Part shown: positions 24,757-33,944 of the stretch, in pieces
Position numbering within the stretch: position 1 is the first letter of the stretch
How the letters are laid out: each line of letters starts with the position of its first letter
Notes under the pieces: model-generated
What the model was told of the DNA's origin: nothing
Databases searched by the model: none
What the model saw: only the letters and a program-made list of their open reading frames with translations
Translations under genes and position numbers: made by a program
Source: [Eubacterium] saphenum
Lineage (GTDB): Bacteria > Bacillota > Clostridia > Peptostreptococcales > Anaerovoracaceae
Length of the DNA stretch: 64,000 nucleotides
Assembly: GCA_004555725.1 (NCBI GenBank)
Contig: SFHC01000009.1
Coordinates: 1 to 64,000, forward strand
Direction: 5' to 3'

Positions 24757-27183
24757 ATGGAACAGGTAATTATACTGGATGGAGGAATGGGTACGGAGCT
24801 GCAGCAGAGCGGGCTGAAAACCGGAGAGAATCCGGAAGTTTTCGGTATGCAGCACCCAGACATTCTGACCTCTATCCATCAGAGATATATAGAAGCAGGA
24901 AGCCAGGTGATCTATGCCTGCACCTTTGGCGCTAATGCGCGCAAGCTGGAGGGAACCGGGCATTCTGCTGCTGAGGTTATCCAAGCCAATGTCAGAACCG
25001 CAAAACTGGCGGCCGAGGGCCGTGCGCGGACAGCGCTTGATATCGGGCCGATCGGAGAGTTGCTTTCTCCTCTTGGGACACTGCACTTTGACGAGGCATA
25101 TGCCATTTTTAAAGAGGAGGCGCAGGCCGGAGAGAAAGCGGGTGCGGATCTTGCCGTACTGGAAACGCTGACGGACCTGTATGAGGCAAAAGCCGGCGTT
25201 CTGGCGGTGAAAGAGAATACGAACCTTCCGGTCTGGGTGACGATGACGTTTGAAGAGAACGGAAGGACTTTTCTGGGCGCTTCTGTACCGTGCGCGGCGC
25301 AGACGTTAACCTCTCTCGGCGTCGACGCGATCGGAATCAACTGTTCTCTGGGACCGGAAGAAATCTATCCGTTGATCAGAGAGATGCGCGACTGGACAGA
25401 TCTTCCGCTGATCGTAAAGCCGAACGCCGGTCTTCCGGATCCGAAAACGGGGGCGTACGGAATTACAGCAGGCGAGTTCGCGGAGCAGATGCGTGCGTAT
25501 CAAGATCTGAGGGTCAGCGCGGTCGGAGGCTGCTGTGGAACGACGCCGGAGTATATCCGCGCGCTTTCAGCAGTTTATAAGGATGCTGCCCGTCCCTCTG
25601 CAGAAGAGCGCAGGAACAGCCGCGCAGGCCGCCGCGGTGTGTGTTCTGCGGGCCATATGGCGGAATTCAACGGACATGTGCATGTGGTTGGAGAGCGGAT
25701 CAACCCGACAGGAAAGAAACGGTTTCAGCAGGCTCTGAAAGAGCATGACATGGACTACATTATGGAAACAGCGATCGCTGAGCAAGATGCCGGTGCAGAA
25801 ATTCTGGACATCAATGTCGGCGTCCCGGGTCTGAATGAAGCTGAGCTCATGGAAGAGGTTGTCCGCGCTGTTCAGAGCGTGGTAACGATCCCGCTGCAGA
25901 TCGATTCCCCCGAGCCGGACGCAGTGGAAGCCGGACTTCGCGCGGTCAACGGAAGAGCGATTGTGAATTCTGTAAACGGAGAACCGGAAAAGCAGGCGAC
26001 GATTCTGCCGATTGTAAAGAAATACGGAGCAGCAGTCATCGGCCTGACGATGGATAAGGGCGGACTTCCCAAGACTTCAGATGACCGTGTGAGGATCGCG
26101 GAAAACATTCAGAGTGCCTGCGCGTCGTATGGAATTCCGTCTGAAGATCTGATCATTGACTGCCTGACCCTGACCGTTTCCGCGCAGCAGAACCAGGCAA
26201 GAGAGACGCTGGACGGCGTTCGGCGGTGCACACAGGAACTCGGGCTTCATACCGCGCTCGGTGTCAGCAATATTTCTTTTGGCCTCCCGGAGCGCACTCA
26301 TGTGACAGAGAGTTTTCTGACACAGGCGATGTACTGCGGTCTGGATTTTCCGATCATCAATCCGAACAGCCAGGCCGTAATGGATGCCGTGGCGTCTTTC
26401 CGGGCGCTGTCCGGTCAGGATGAGAACTGCATGGGCTATATCCAGCGTATGGCTGATCCGCAGCGTGTGAAAGCCGTGAAGAATGCGGCAAAAACAAACG
26501 CGCAAGGAAGCATCCCGGCATCTCCGGTTTCCGCTGATTCCGGCTCAGACACGGATCAGTCGCCGAAAGCCAGGATGGAAAGAGCCATTCTGAAAGGACT
26601 GAAGAAGGAAACTCGGGATCTGACTATAGAACTCATGCAGACAATGGAAGGCATGGATATCATCAATCAGATGATCATTCCTGCGCTTGACACAGTCGGT
26701 GATCAGTATGAAAAACAGATCCTGTTCCTTCCGCAGCTGATCAATGCCGCCGACGCTGCCTGCGCAGGACTCGACTATATCAAGGCGCAGATCGCTGAAG
26801 GAGGGGAAACGGTCAGTAAGGGAAAAATTATCGTCGCTACTGTGGAAGGCGATATCCACGATATTGGAAAAAATATCGTAAAAGTTGTGCTGGAAAATTA
26901 CGGTTATCAGGTGATTGATCTGGGAAGAGATGTTCCGGTGCAGAAAGTGGTCGACACCGCGATCGAACAGGATGTGCATCTGATCGGGCTGTCCGCTCTG
27001 ATGACGACGACAGTGGTTTCTATGCGGAAAACCGTGGACGCGCTGCATGCATCCGGGCATCCTTGTAAAATTATGGTCGGCGGCGCAGTTATGACGCAGG
27101 AGTATGCAGATGAAATGGGCGCAGATTACTATGTGGCGGATGCTAAGGCGTCTGCGGATGCCGCGAAAGAAGTGCTTGGCTAA
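24757..27183 (+). CDS. metH: Cobalamin-dependent methionine synthase lacking the activation domain
   Basis: This 808-residue enzyme transfers a methyl group from methyltetrahydrofolate to homocysteine through cobalamin. Residues 1 to about 280 are the zinc homocysteine domain (LDGGMGTELQ, GINCSLG, GGCCGTTP with the three Cys ligands). A pterin-binding barrel runs from about 305 (VVGERINPTGKKRF, DINVGVPG). A Gln/Ser-rich linker follows, then a helical cap from about 605. The B12 Rossmann domain contains EGDIHDIGKNIV, whose His ligates cobalt, near residue 699. The protein stops where the E. coli enzyme (about 1227 residues) continues into the reactivation domain, supplied here by the gene upstream. 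It is the middle gene of a three-gene methionine unit. Confidence 0.95.
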   Translation: MEQVIILDGGMGTELQQSGLKTGENPEVFGMQHPDILTSIHQRYIEAGSQVIYACTFGANARKLEGTGHSAAEVIQANVRTAKLAAEGRARTALDIGPIGELLSPLGTLHFDEAYAIFKEEAQAGEKAGADLAVLETLTDLYEAKAGVLAVKENTNLPVWVTMTFEENGRTFLGASVPCAAQTLTSLGVDAIGINCSLGPEEIYPLIREMRDWTDLPLIVKPNAGLPDPKTGAYGITAGEFAEQMRAYQDLRVSAVGGCCGTTPEYIRALSAVYKDAARPSAEERRNSRAGRRGVCSAGHMAEFNGHVHVVGERINPTGKKRFQQALKEHDMDYIMETAIAEQDAGAEILDINVGVPGLNEAELMEEVVRAVQSVVTIPLQIDSPEPDAVEAGLRAVNGRAIVNSVNGEPEKQATILPIVKKYGAAVIGLTMDKGGLPKTSDDRVRIAENIQSACASYGIPSEDLIIDCLTLTVSAQQNQARETLDGVRRCTQELGLHTALGVSNISFGLPERTHVTESFLTQAMYCGLDFPIINPNSQAVMDAVASFRALSGQDENCMGYIQRMADPQRVKAVKNAAKTNAQGSIPASPVSADSGSDTDQSPKARMERAILKGLKKETRDLTIELMQTMEGMDIINQMIIPALDTVGDQYEKQILFLPQLINAADAACAGLDYIKAQIAEGGETVSKGKIIVATVEGDIHDIGKNIVKVVLENYGYQVIDLGRDVPVQKVVDTAIEQDVHLIGLSALMTTTVVSMRKTVDALHASGHPCKIMVGGAVMTQEYADEMGADYYVADAKASADAAKEVLG

Positions 27184-27213
27184 GTGCCCGGATGACCATA
27201 GGAGGGATAAAAG

Positions 27214-28983
27214 ATGAATCAAGTGAAACAGACGCTGAAGGAAGGCGCGCTCCTGTTTGACGGCGGCATGGGAACCTATATCGCTTCAAAAGAGCATACG
27301 TCCGGACAGGGATGCGAACTAGCATCCATAGACAAGCCGGTTCTGGTTTCTGCCATACACAGGGAATATCTGGATGCCGGCGCCGGGGCGATAAAAACCA
27401 ATACATTTGCCGCAAACCGCACGATCTATGAAGAGGAGCAGTGCCGGAAAATCCTGCACGCATCCTGGACTCTGGCGGAAAAGGCCGCGGAGCCGTTTCA
27501 GGCAGCGGTATTTGCAGATCTGGGACCAGTGACCGGACTCCCAGAAGACCAGACTGCCGAAGAGTACATCTGGGTATGCCGCCAGTTTATCGATATGGGC
27601 GTGGAAAATTTTTTGTTTGAGACCCTTCCGTCCATGGACGGTGTGAAAGAAGCCGCAGAATACATCCGCAGCCGGGTGGAAGATCCGTTTATTATCATTT
27701 CCTTTGCGGTTCTGCCGGAAGGATATACGAGAGACGGGCAGTTCGGAAGCGATCTGATTCAGGCGGCGCAGGAGTCGGGTGTATTTGACGCGGTTGGCAT
27801 GAACTGCGCCGTCGGTGTGCGCCAGATGACCCGTCTGCTTGAGGGAATGTCTCTTCCGGATCAGCCCCAGGTCATGTCGATTATGCCGAACGCAGGTTAT
27901 CCGACGGTCATTGACAACCGGACTTTCTATGACAGCGATCCGGTGTACTTCGGCGACGGCATGGCGCAGCTCGCCGCGGACGGTGTCCGGATTCTGGGAG
28001 GATGCTGCGGAACAACTCCGCGCCATATCGAGGCAGTCAGGCGTGCGTTGAATGAGGGTGGTTTTGTCCCTCAGCAGAATAAGAAAAAGACAGAAAAAGC
28101 CGTCCGAAGAGATCCGGACGACAGCTTGTTCTGGAAAAAACTCAGACAGGGAGAAAAAGTCATTGCTGTCGAGCTGGATCCGCCGGCGGACACCAATCTG
28201 CTGAAATACATGGCCGGAGCCGCTCAGCTTGGAGTGGCCGGAACCGATATTGTGACCATTGCAGACTGCCCGGTTGCCCGCGCGAGAATGGACTCTTCTC
28301 TTCTTGCCTGCAAAATCCGCTCTGATCTGGGAATGGAAGCGCTTCCGCACATGACCTGCCGCGACCGCAATCTGAACGCGACCAAGGGACTTCTGCTCGG
28401 ACTCAGCGCCGTCGGTGTGCGGAATGTGCTGGTGATTACCGGCGATCCGATCCCGACCGCAGAACGAGATGAAGTCAAGAGTGTGTTCCAGTTCAACTCC
28501 AGAAAGATGGCATCGTTCATCCGCGGACTGGAAAAGAATGAACTGCCCGTGCCATTCCATGTGTTTGGTGCGCTGAATCTGAACGCGCGTAATTTCAGTG
28601 TGGAGTTAAACCGCGCAAAAGAAAAGACGGAGCGGGGGATGATCGGGTTTCTGACACAGCCGGTGCTGAGCAGCGCCGCTCTGGAAAATTTGAAAACCGC
28701 CAGACGTGAACTGAAAGGTGCGTATATTCTCGGCGGCATCATCCCAGTGGTCAGCGAACGGAATGCCCGGTTCATGGAAGCAGAAATCAGCGGAATCCAT
28801 GTAGCGCAGGAGATTATCGAGCAGTATCACGGACTGTCCAAGGCAGAAGCCGAGGATCTGGCCGTTTCGATCTCCGTGAGGATTGCAGAAGACATCGCGC
28901 CGTATACAGACGGATATTATCTGATCACTCCGTTCGGCCGAGTAGGTCTGATGAAGCGGATCATTGAACAGATCCGTAAATAG
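27214..28983 (+). CDS. Homocysteine S-methyltransferase / methylenetetrahydrofolate reductase fusion
   Basis: This is a 589-residue two-domain protein. Residues 1 to about 285 are a second homocysteine methyltransferase-type domain with GMNCAVGV and GGCCGTTP supplying three zinc cysteines. About 305 to 589 form a MetF-type FAD reductase (AVELDPPAD, DPIPTAERDEV, GFLTQPVLS, GGIIPVVS), reducing 5,10-methylene- to 5-methyl-tetrahydrofolate. The fusion resembles Bacillus YitJ. Following metH by 30 nt, with AGGAGGG before ATG 27214, it can supply the methyl donor to MetH, and its own first domain may also methylate homocysteine. Confidence 0.93.
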   Translation: MNQVKQTLKEGALLFDGGMGTYIASKEHTSGQGCELASIDKPVLVSAIHREYLDAGAGAIKTNTFAANRTIYEEEQCRKILHASWTLAEKAAEPFQAAVFADLGPVTGLPEDQTAEEYIWVCRQFIDMGVENFLFETLPSMDGVKEAAEYIRSRVEDPFIIISFAVLPEGYTRDGQFGSDLIQAAQESGVFDAVGMNCAVGVRQMTRLLEGMSLPDQPQVMSIMPNAGYPTVIDNRTFYDSDPVYFGDGMAQLAADGVRILGGCCGTTPRHIEAVRRALNEGGFVPQQNKKKTEKAVRRDPDDSLFWKKLRQGEKVIAVELDPPADTNLLKYMAGAAQLGVAGTDIVTIADCPVARARMDSSLLACKIRSDLGMEALPHMTCRDRNLNATKGLLLGLSAVGVRNVLVITGDPIPTAERDEVKSVFQFNSRKMASFIRGLEKNELPVPFHVFGALNLNARNFSVELNRAKEKTERGMIGFLTQPVLSSAALENLKTARRELKGAYILGGIIPVVSERNARFMEAEISGIHVAQEIIEQYHGLSKAEAEDLAVSISVRIAEDIAPYTDGYYLITPFGRVGLMKRIIEQIRK

Positions 28984-29040
28984 TGCCGATGTCTGTACAT
29001 CCACCTCCATTGGGTTTGCTGCGGAGCTGTTTGCAGACAA

Positions 29041-29079
29041 AATAAAACCGACGCAAGAGCATATCTGGCTCTTCGTCGG
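29041..29079 (-). terminator. Terminator of the carD-like gene
   Basis: CCGACG plus AAGAGC pair with GCTCTT plus CGTCGG (29048-29079). On the minus strand TTTTATTTT follows. The plus-strand metF fusion ends just before and may share it. Confidence 0.75.
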
Positions 29080-29178
29080 CGGAGCAGCGCGTTCTGCCGG
29101 CTGCCCGGATGAATATCAGGGCAGCCAGGCAGATCATCGGTATGATCGTGCCTGTAAAGCGGTAATGGTTTCCTGTTG

Positions 29179-29709
29179 TTATTTTTCTGTCTTGTCTGCG
29201 TCCGTCTTCTGATCCAGACGTTCCTCAATATAGTTCAGAATGTCTTCTCTCGGAATGTCGAGTGCTGCGGCAAGTTCGCCGTACAGAAGATCTTCCGCTC
29301 GTTTCATAAATTTCTTGTCGATCTGTCCGAGGTGACGGTTCTGTTTATGAGCGGCATCCATCTTCTGGTGGATTGACTTGGCCAGCCGGACCAGATCTAC
29401 GGTCTTATGCGTATCGATTACAGACTGGTAGTGCTTGGTCAGCTGCTGTGTGCTGCTGCTCTTATAGATTTCAGTATGTACTTCCGGAATAATGGAAATC
29501 AGATCATCTGCTTCCTGGGCGGAGATTACCGGCCTGGTAAAGACCTTCTCGTTGTCTACCGGCGCATAAATCGTTCCGCTCTGATATAGAGGCTGCAGAA
29601 TATAGTAATCCTGGTCCACGGTTTCGCCGCCAAAATTAGGTCTGGTGATCTCCTTCACTTCGCAGACTCCTGTTCCTCCGTACATGATCAGGTCGCCTAC
29701 ATTATACAT
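29179..29709 (-). CDS. CarD / CdnL family transcriptional regulator
   Basis: This is a 176-residue protein. The N-terminal Tudor-like RNA polymerase-interacting domain is recognisable (MYNVGDLIMYGGTGVCEVKEI read in part, YYILQPLY, YAPVDNEKV). A helical C-terminal DNA-binding region follows. CarD proteins bind the polymerase beta subunit and stabilise open complexes at many promoters. The start has AAAGGAG 11 nt upstream. It is divergent from prmA; the 250-nt spacer holds TATACT-type elements for this gene but no second gene. Confidence 0.85.
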   Translation of the reverse strand: MYNVGDLIMYGGTGVCEVKEITRPNFGGETVDQDYYILQPLYQSGTIYAPVDNEKVFTRPVISAQEADDLISIIPEVHTEIYKSSSTQQLTKHYQSVIDTHKTVDLVRLAKSIHQKMDAAHKQNRHLGQIDKKFMKRAEDLLYGELAAALDIPREDILNYIEERLDQKTDADKTEK

Positions 29710-29962
29710 CCAACGAACATCTCCTTTCTGTCTTGTGTTCTTGCAATTTCAATAGGTTTCTTTTCTATACATAAAAAGTATACCATAAATTTACAATTTT
29801 TGGAAGGGTGCATCTGAAAAAGTACTATACAAATATTATCTGCAGTGGTAAAATAACATGTTTACAGTGATAGCATGGATGCGAAGCAGGAAAAAAATCG
29901 GCTGAAAGCCGGTCTGGAAAGGAAAGCGAATAAGGACGTCAGACCGGCAGAAAGGAACGTAC

Positions 29963-30934
29963 ATGAGATATATTGAGATCAGCTGTGAGACATCAGAAAC
30001 TGGAATTGAACTGATTACTGCGGCTCTGGACGCGGCAGGAATCTATGATACAGAGATCAGCGACCCGCGTGATGTTGAAGAAATAATGCACAAGAAAGAA
30101 TCTTATGAATGGGATTATATTGAAGACAGCGTTGTGCATAAAATGGAAGAGGCACCACGCGTATCTTCTTATTTTCCTGACGACAGTGAGGGCCGGAAGC
30201 AGGCAGAAATCATGAAAAAAACGCTGGAAAGCGTTTCTCAGAATGTCCGCGATGGTCTGTACGGTCCGGACGCAGATCTCGGATCGATGCGCGTGACGGA
30301 GCAGATCAGGGACGACGCAGACTGGAAGGATAAGTGGAAAGCCTATTTCAAGCCGTTCCACGTCAGCAAGCACCTGGTTGTCTGCCCGAGCTGGGAGCAG
30401 TATGACCCGCAGGAAGAAGAAAAGATCATTTCCATTGATCCGGGCATGGCATTTGGAACTGGTACACATGAAACGACATCCATGTGTATGAATCTGCTGG
30501 AAAAGTACATGCAGAAGGGCGACCGCGTGCTGGATGCCGGAACAGGATCTGGAATCCTGGCGATTGCCGCTTCTCTTCTGGGTGCAGGAGAGGTGCTCGG
30601 AGTTGATGTAGACCGGGATGCCGTACGCACTGCGCAGGAGAACATTCAGAAGAACAACTGTCAGGAAACAGCAAGAGCTGAATACGGCGACCTGACACAG
30701 GGTGTAGATTACGAGGCTGATCTGATTGTCGGCAACCTGATGGCAGAACTGATCTGCATGCTGATGCCGGGAATCGCGCAGCATCTCCATAGTGGCGGCG
30801 TGTTTATCGCGTCCGGAATTCTGACCGAGAAAGAAGAAATGGTGAAAGATGCCGCGGAGAAAGCCGGATTAACACTGGAAGAGCTGACGGAAAAAGGCGA
30901 GTGGTGCGCCATCGTCTTCCGGAAGCAGAACTAG
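29963..30934 (+). CDS. prmA: Ribosomal protein L11 methyltransferase
   Basis: This is a 323-residue SAM-dependent methyltransferase that methylates ribosomal protein L11. The N-terminal substrate domain leads to PGMAFGTGTHETTSMC, the SAM motif DAGTGSGILAIAASLLGA and a VGNLMAEL segment where many PrmA have N(I/L)LA. The length is normal. AAAGGA precedes ATG 29963. It sits just upstream of mtaB, and the two are probably cotranscribed. Confidence 0.94.
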   Translation: MRYIEISCETSETGIELITAALDAAGIYDTEISDPRDVEEIMHKKESYEWDYIEDSVVHKMEEAPRVSSYFPDDSEGRKQAEIMKKTLESVSQNVRDGLYGPDADLGSMRVTEQIRDDADWKDKWKAYFKPFHVSKHLVVCPSWEQYDPQEEEKIISIDPGMAFGTGTHETTSMCMNLLEKYMQKGDRVLDAGTGSGILAIAASLLGAGEVLGVDVDRDAVRTAQENIQKNNCQETARAEYGDLTQGVDYEADLIVGNLMAELICMLMPGIAQHLHSGGVFIASGILTEKEEMVKDAAEKAGLTLEELTEKGEWCAIVFRKQN

Positions 30935-30956
30935 AAGAACACAGATGGGAGAGGGA

Positions 30957-32378
30957 ATGAAAGCAGCGTTTCACACATTAGGATGTAAAGTCAATCAGTA
31001 TGAAACCGAATCGATGAAAGAACAGTTTGCGGCAGCCGGATTTACAATTGTCGATGAAGAGGAAGCTGCGGATGTGTATGTTGTAAATACCTGTACGGTC
31101 ACCAACCTTGCAGATCGGAAATCCAGGCAGTTTATCCGCAGGTGCCGGAAAATCAATCCAGATGCGGTAGTCGCGGTCACGGGATGCTACGCGCAGATTA
31201 AGCCTGATGAGGTTGCGGAGATCGAGGGCGTTCAGATCGTCGCGGGAACGGATGAGAAGCACGCGGTTCTTCCCCTTGTGCAGGAATATTTTGCCGAAAG
31301 GGACAAGGAAAACAGCAGGGATGCCATTCTGTCTGCAGTCAAAGACTATGAGGAACTGAATACTTATGAGGAGCTGGGTGAAATCACCGGCATGGAAGGC
31401 CGCACACGCGCGTTCATAAAGATTCAGGAAGGCTGCGCGCATTTCTGCACGTACTGCATCATTCCGTATGCGAGAGGCACGATCCGAAGCCGCCGGAAAG
31501 AGGAGATCAAAGAAGAAGTCCGCCGGCTGGTCGGAAAAGGGTATAAGGAAATCGTGCTGACCGGCATCAACACAGCATATTACGGACGCGACCTGGGATA
31601 TGACGGGGCAGCAGAGCTGATCGGCGAACTGAACAGTATTCCGGGAGAATTCCGCATCCGGCTGAGTTCACTGGAGCCGACGGTGATTGACGCGGAGTAT
31701 GTCAAAAAACTGTTCCCGTATGAGAAACTCTGCCATCATCTGCACCTTGCGCTGCAGAGCGGATCTGACCGCGTGCTGGAATCGATGAACCGGGGATATA
31801 CGAGAGAGGAATTTTTTGCGATTGCGGAGGAGCTGAGAGCATTTGATCCGCACTACGGTCTGTCGACAGATATTATTGTGGGCTTCCCGGGAGAAACGGA
31901 AGATGATTTTGCGGAAAGTGCGGACATTACAGAGCGCCTGTCGTTCTGCAAGACACACGTGTTTAAATATTCCAGGAGATCCGGGACACCGGCAGCTGAA
32001 CGGAGTGATCAGATTGACGGAAATGTCAAGGCGGATCGGAGCCGGAGACTGATTCAGACGGCTGAAGAGGCTGCGGAGGCGTTTTTCCGTTCCTGTGAAG
32101 GAGATGAACGCATCGTTCTGGTGGAAGAGTTTGCGCAGGATCCGATCACCGGGGAGTCGCAGGGAATGGAGAATGAGCATGCTGAAGAAAGCGCCGGCGC
32201 AGGGTTTGCGCTGGATGCAGCGTCTTCCGGCGCGCAGTGGGTGACCGGGTACACAGATAATTATATCCGGACCTATTTCCGCGGCGATCCGTCCATGTTC
32301 AATCAGTTCGTGCGCGTCCGCCTGGTTCGTCCGTTTAAGGACGGCATGCTGGCAGAGGCACTGCCTTCTGACAAATAG
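30957..32378 (+). CDS. mtaB: tRNA threonylcarbamoyladenosine methylthiotransferase
   Basis: This is a 473-residue radical SAM enzyme that adds a methylthio group to t6A37 in tRNAs reading ANN codons. The N-terminal UPF0004 domain has TLGCKVNQYETE and further Cys in VVNTCTVT and VAVTGCYAQ, binding one [4Fe-4S]. The radical SAM motif CAHFCTYC lies near residue 158. A TRAM-like domain closes the protein, interrupted by a Gly/Ala/Glu-rich insertion around residues 400-430. I chose ATG 30957, which has GGGAGAGG in front; the ATG at 30945 would overlap that site. Confidence 0.94.
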   Translation: MKAAFHTLGCKVNQYETESMKEQFAAAGFTIVDEEEAADVYVVNTCTVTNLADRKSRQFIRRCRKINPDAVVAVTGCYAQIKPDEVAEIEGVQIVAGTDEKHAVLPLVQEYFAERDKENSRDAILSAVKDYEELNTYEELGEITGMEGRTRAFIKIQEGCAHFCTYCIIPYARGTIRSRRKEEIKEEVRRLVGKGYKEIVLTGINTAYYGRDLGYDGAAELIGELNSIPGEFRIRLSSLEPTVIDAEYVKKLFPYEKLCHHLHLALQSGSDRVLESMNRGYTREEFFAIAEELRAFDPHYGLSTDIIVGFPGETEDDFAESADITERLSFCKTHVFKYSRRSGTPAAERSDQIDGNVKADRSRRLIQTAEEAAEAFFRSCEGDERIVLVEEFAQDPITGESQGMENEHAEESAGAGFALDAASSGAQWVTGYTDNYIRTYFRGDPSMFNQFVRVRLVRPFKDGMLAEALPSDK

Positions 32379-32402
32379 AACAGAACAAGGCTTGAAGTAT
32401 AA

Positions 32403-32450
32403 TAAAAACCCGGCCGGACAGGAAATCGGATGTTCCTGTCTGAGCCGGGC
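32403..32450. terminator. Bidirectional terminator between mtaB and the HIT gene
   Basis: CCCGGC and GACAGGAA pair with TTCCTGTC and GCCGGG (32409-32449). The minus strand continues with five T residues, serving the HIT gene. The plus side is T-rich as well. Confidence 0.8.
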
Positions 32451-32461
32451 GATTTGTTTCT

Positions 32462-32803
32462 TTAGCCTGGAGGCCATGTGAACTTGCGCTTTCCGAGAAT
32501 GTGCAGGTGCAGGTGTTTGACCGTCTGCTGCGCGTCGTCGCCGTTATTGCTGACTACGCGGTAGCCGTCGGTGATGCCCATCAGTTTCACGATGTCCTTG
32601 ACTTTGCACATCATATAGCCGAGCAGCTCCTGGTCCTCGTCCGTGGTGTCGTCCAGAGAAGCGATGTGCTTCTTAGGAATCATCAGAACGTGTACCGGAG
32701 CCTGCGGCTGGATGTCCTTATAAACACAGATCTTGTCGTCCTCGTAGACGATTTCGGACGGGATCTCGTGGTTTGCGATGCCGCAGAATAAACAATCTGA
32801 CAT
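32462..32803 (-). CDS. HIT family (HinT-like) nucleotide hydrolase
   Basis: This 113-residue cytoplasmic protein has FCGIANHEIPSEIVYEDD at its N-terminus (Zn-type Cys pair in the family) and the catalytic histidine triad HLHLHILG near residue 97. Hint proteins hydrolyse purine nucleoside phosphoramidates and aminoacyl adenylates. AAAGGAG lies 8 nt before ATG 32803. It is monocistronic, divergent from the rpsU unit. Confidence 0.94.
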   Translation of the reverse strand: MSDCLFCGIANHEIPSEIVYEDDKICVYKDIQPQAPVHVLMIPKKHIASLDDTTDEDQELLGYMMCKVKDIVKLMGITDGYRVVSNNGDDAQQTVKHLHLHILGKRKFTWPPG

Positions 32804-32949
32804 AGGTTCAGCTCCTTTCTTCTGCCTGCATGATTCGGCAGATAATTATATAAATTCATTATAGCATCGATTGCGGCAATGCGCTGTATTTTTATTGGTG
32901 TCAGAGGAGGACGCTCTGATGTATACCCGTTTGAAGAGACAAAAAATGC

Positions 32950-32978
32950 TTGTAAAGGAGTCACCGGGATAGTATACT
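32950..32978 (+). promoter_or_regulatory. Promoter of rpsU-yqeY
   Basis: TTGTAA (32950-32955), 17 nt, TATACT (32973-32978), 65 nt upstream of rpsU. Confidence 0.65.
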
Positions 32979-33043
32979 AATATAGTGTTATTGCAAGTGC
33001 TGTTCACTGCTGTAATAATAAATGGGCGGGAGGTGAATCGAGG

Positions 33044-33223
33044 ATGGCACAGGTATTCGTAAGAGAAAATGAAAGCTTGGAGAGCGCTCTGAAGAGATTC
33101 AAGAGATCATGCGCAAGAGACGGCGTCATGGCTGAGGTCAGAAAGAGAGAGCACTACGAGAAGCCGAGCGTAAAGAGAAAGAAGAAGTCTGAAGCTGCAA
33201 GAAAAAAGGCTAGAAAGTATTAG
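33044..33223 (+). CDS. rpsU: Small ribosomal subunit protein S21
   Basis: This 59-residue basic protein begins [20 protein letters not shown] and has the [20 protein letters not shown] tail typical of bS21. S21 joins the 30S platform near the anti-Shine-Dalgarno region and helps initiation. The start ATG 33044 has an AGG/GAGG-type site upstream. It is the first gene of a two-gene unit with yqeY, the standard arrangement in Firmicutes. Confidence 0.97.
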   Translation: MAQVFVRENESLESALKRFKRSCARDGVMAEVRKREHYEKPSVKRKKKSEAARKKARKY

Positions 33224-33261
33224 TCTTTTAAGCGCCTGATCAGCTGAATCGAGGTGAGAGA

Positions 33262-33714
33262 ATGGGCTTAAAAGAACAGTTGATGAACGACTTCAAGCAG
33301 TCTATGAAGGCACATGATGACGTCGCCAGGAATACGATCAGTATGGCTAGAGCTGCGATCAAGCAGTATGAGATTGATAATCGAGAAGAACTGGATGATC
33401 AAGGCATCGTGCAGATCCTGCAGAAACAGGTGAAGATGCGTAAAGATGCCCTCGCTGATTTTGAAAAGGCAGGAAGAACAGACCTGAAAGACGCATATAA
33501 CAAGGAAATCGAGGTTCTTGAGCGATATCTTCCGAAGATGCTTTCTAAAGATGAGATCCGCGCTGAGATTGAAAAAATCGCTGCTGCGCAGAACATTGAA
33601 AGATCGAAGAAGAGCATGGGCAGACTGATGGGCTGTGCAATGAAGGAACTGAAGGGCCGTGCAGACGGCAATGATGTCCGTGGAGTTGTTACAGAATTTC
33701 TTTCTGAAGAGTAA
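33262..33714 (+). CDS. GatB/YqeY domain protein
   Basis: This is a 150-residue protein of the YqeY family. It resembles the tail domain of GatB, the subunit of tRNA-dependent amidotransferase that contacts tRNA. Recognisable parts are LKEQLMNDFKQSMKAHD, QVKMRKDALADFEKAGR, LERYLPKMLSKDEI and the C-terminal GRADGNDVRGVVTEFL. The role is not settled; tRNA contact is inferred from the family. It follows rpsU by 38 nt and ends at a strong terminator. Confidence 0.9.
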   Translation: MGLKEQLMNDFKQSMKAHDDVARNTISMARAAIKQYEIDNREELDDQGIVQILQKQVKMRKDALADFEKAGRTDLKDAYNKEIEVLERYLPKMLSKDEIRAEIEKIAAAQNIERSKKSMGRLMGCAMKELKGRADGNDVRGVVTEFLSEE

Positions 33715-33722
33715 AATCGAAT

Positions 33723-33758
33723 GACCGAGCAACGGAAAGCCGCTGCTTGGTCTTTTTT
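33723..33758 (+). terminator. Terminator of rpsU-yqeY
   Basis: GACCGAGCA pairs with TGCTTGGTC around a short loop; six T residues follow. Confidence 0.88.
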
Positions 33759-33944
33759 CGTTTTTCTGGGAAAATACCGGGGATTGCTGACATAGAAGGG
33801 TATTATAGTATAAAATATGAGAAAAGCCGGAGTCGGCAGACGGTCTGTGAATAACAGCCGGAACAGCTGGAGTTTCCGGGAACCGCGCATGGATCGGATA
33901 TGCGCGGGAACGACAATCATGAAAGAACAGGAGAAGACAGGATT

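Noticed and set aside
22188..29826. The 13-mer CTGAAAAAGTACT shared by 22188-22200 and 29814-29826, upstream of the hydrogenase and prmA
   Set aside because: Several shared 13-mers are expected by chance in a 64-kb window, and the surrounding bases do not match.
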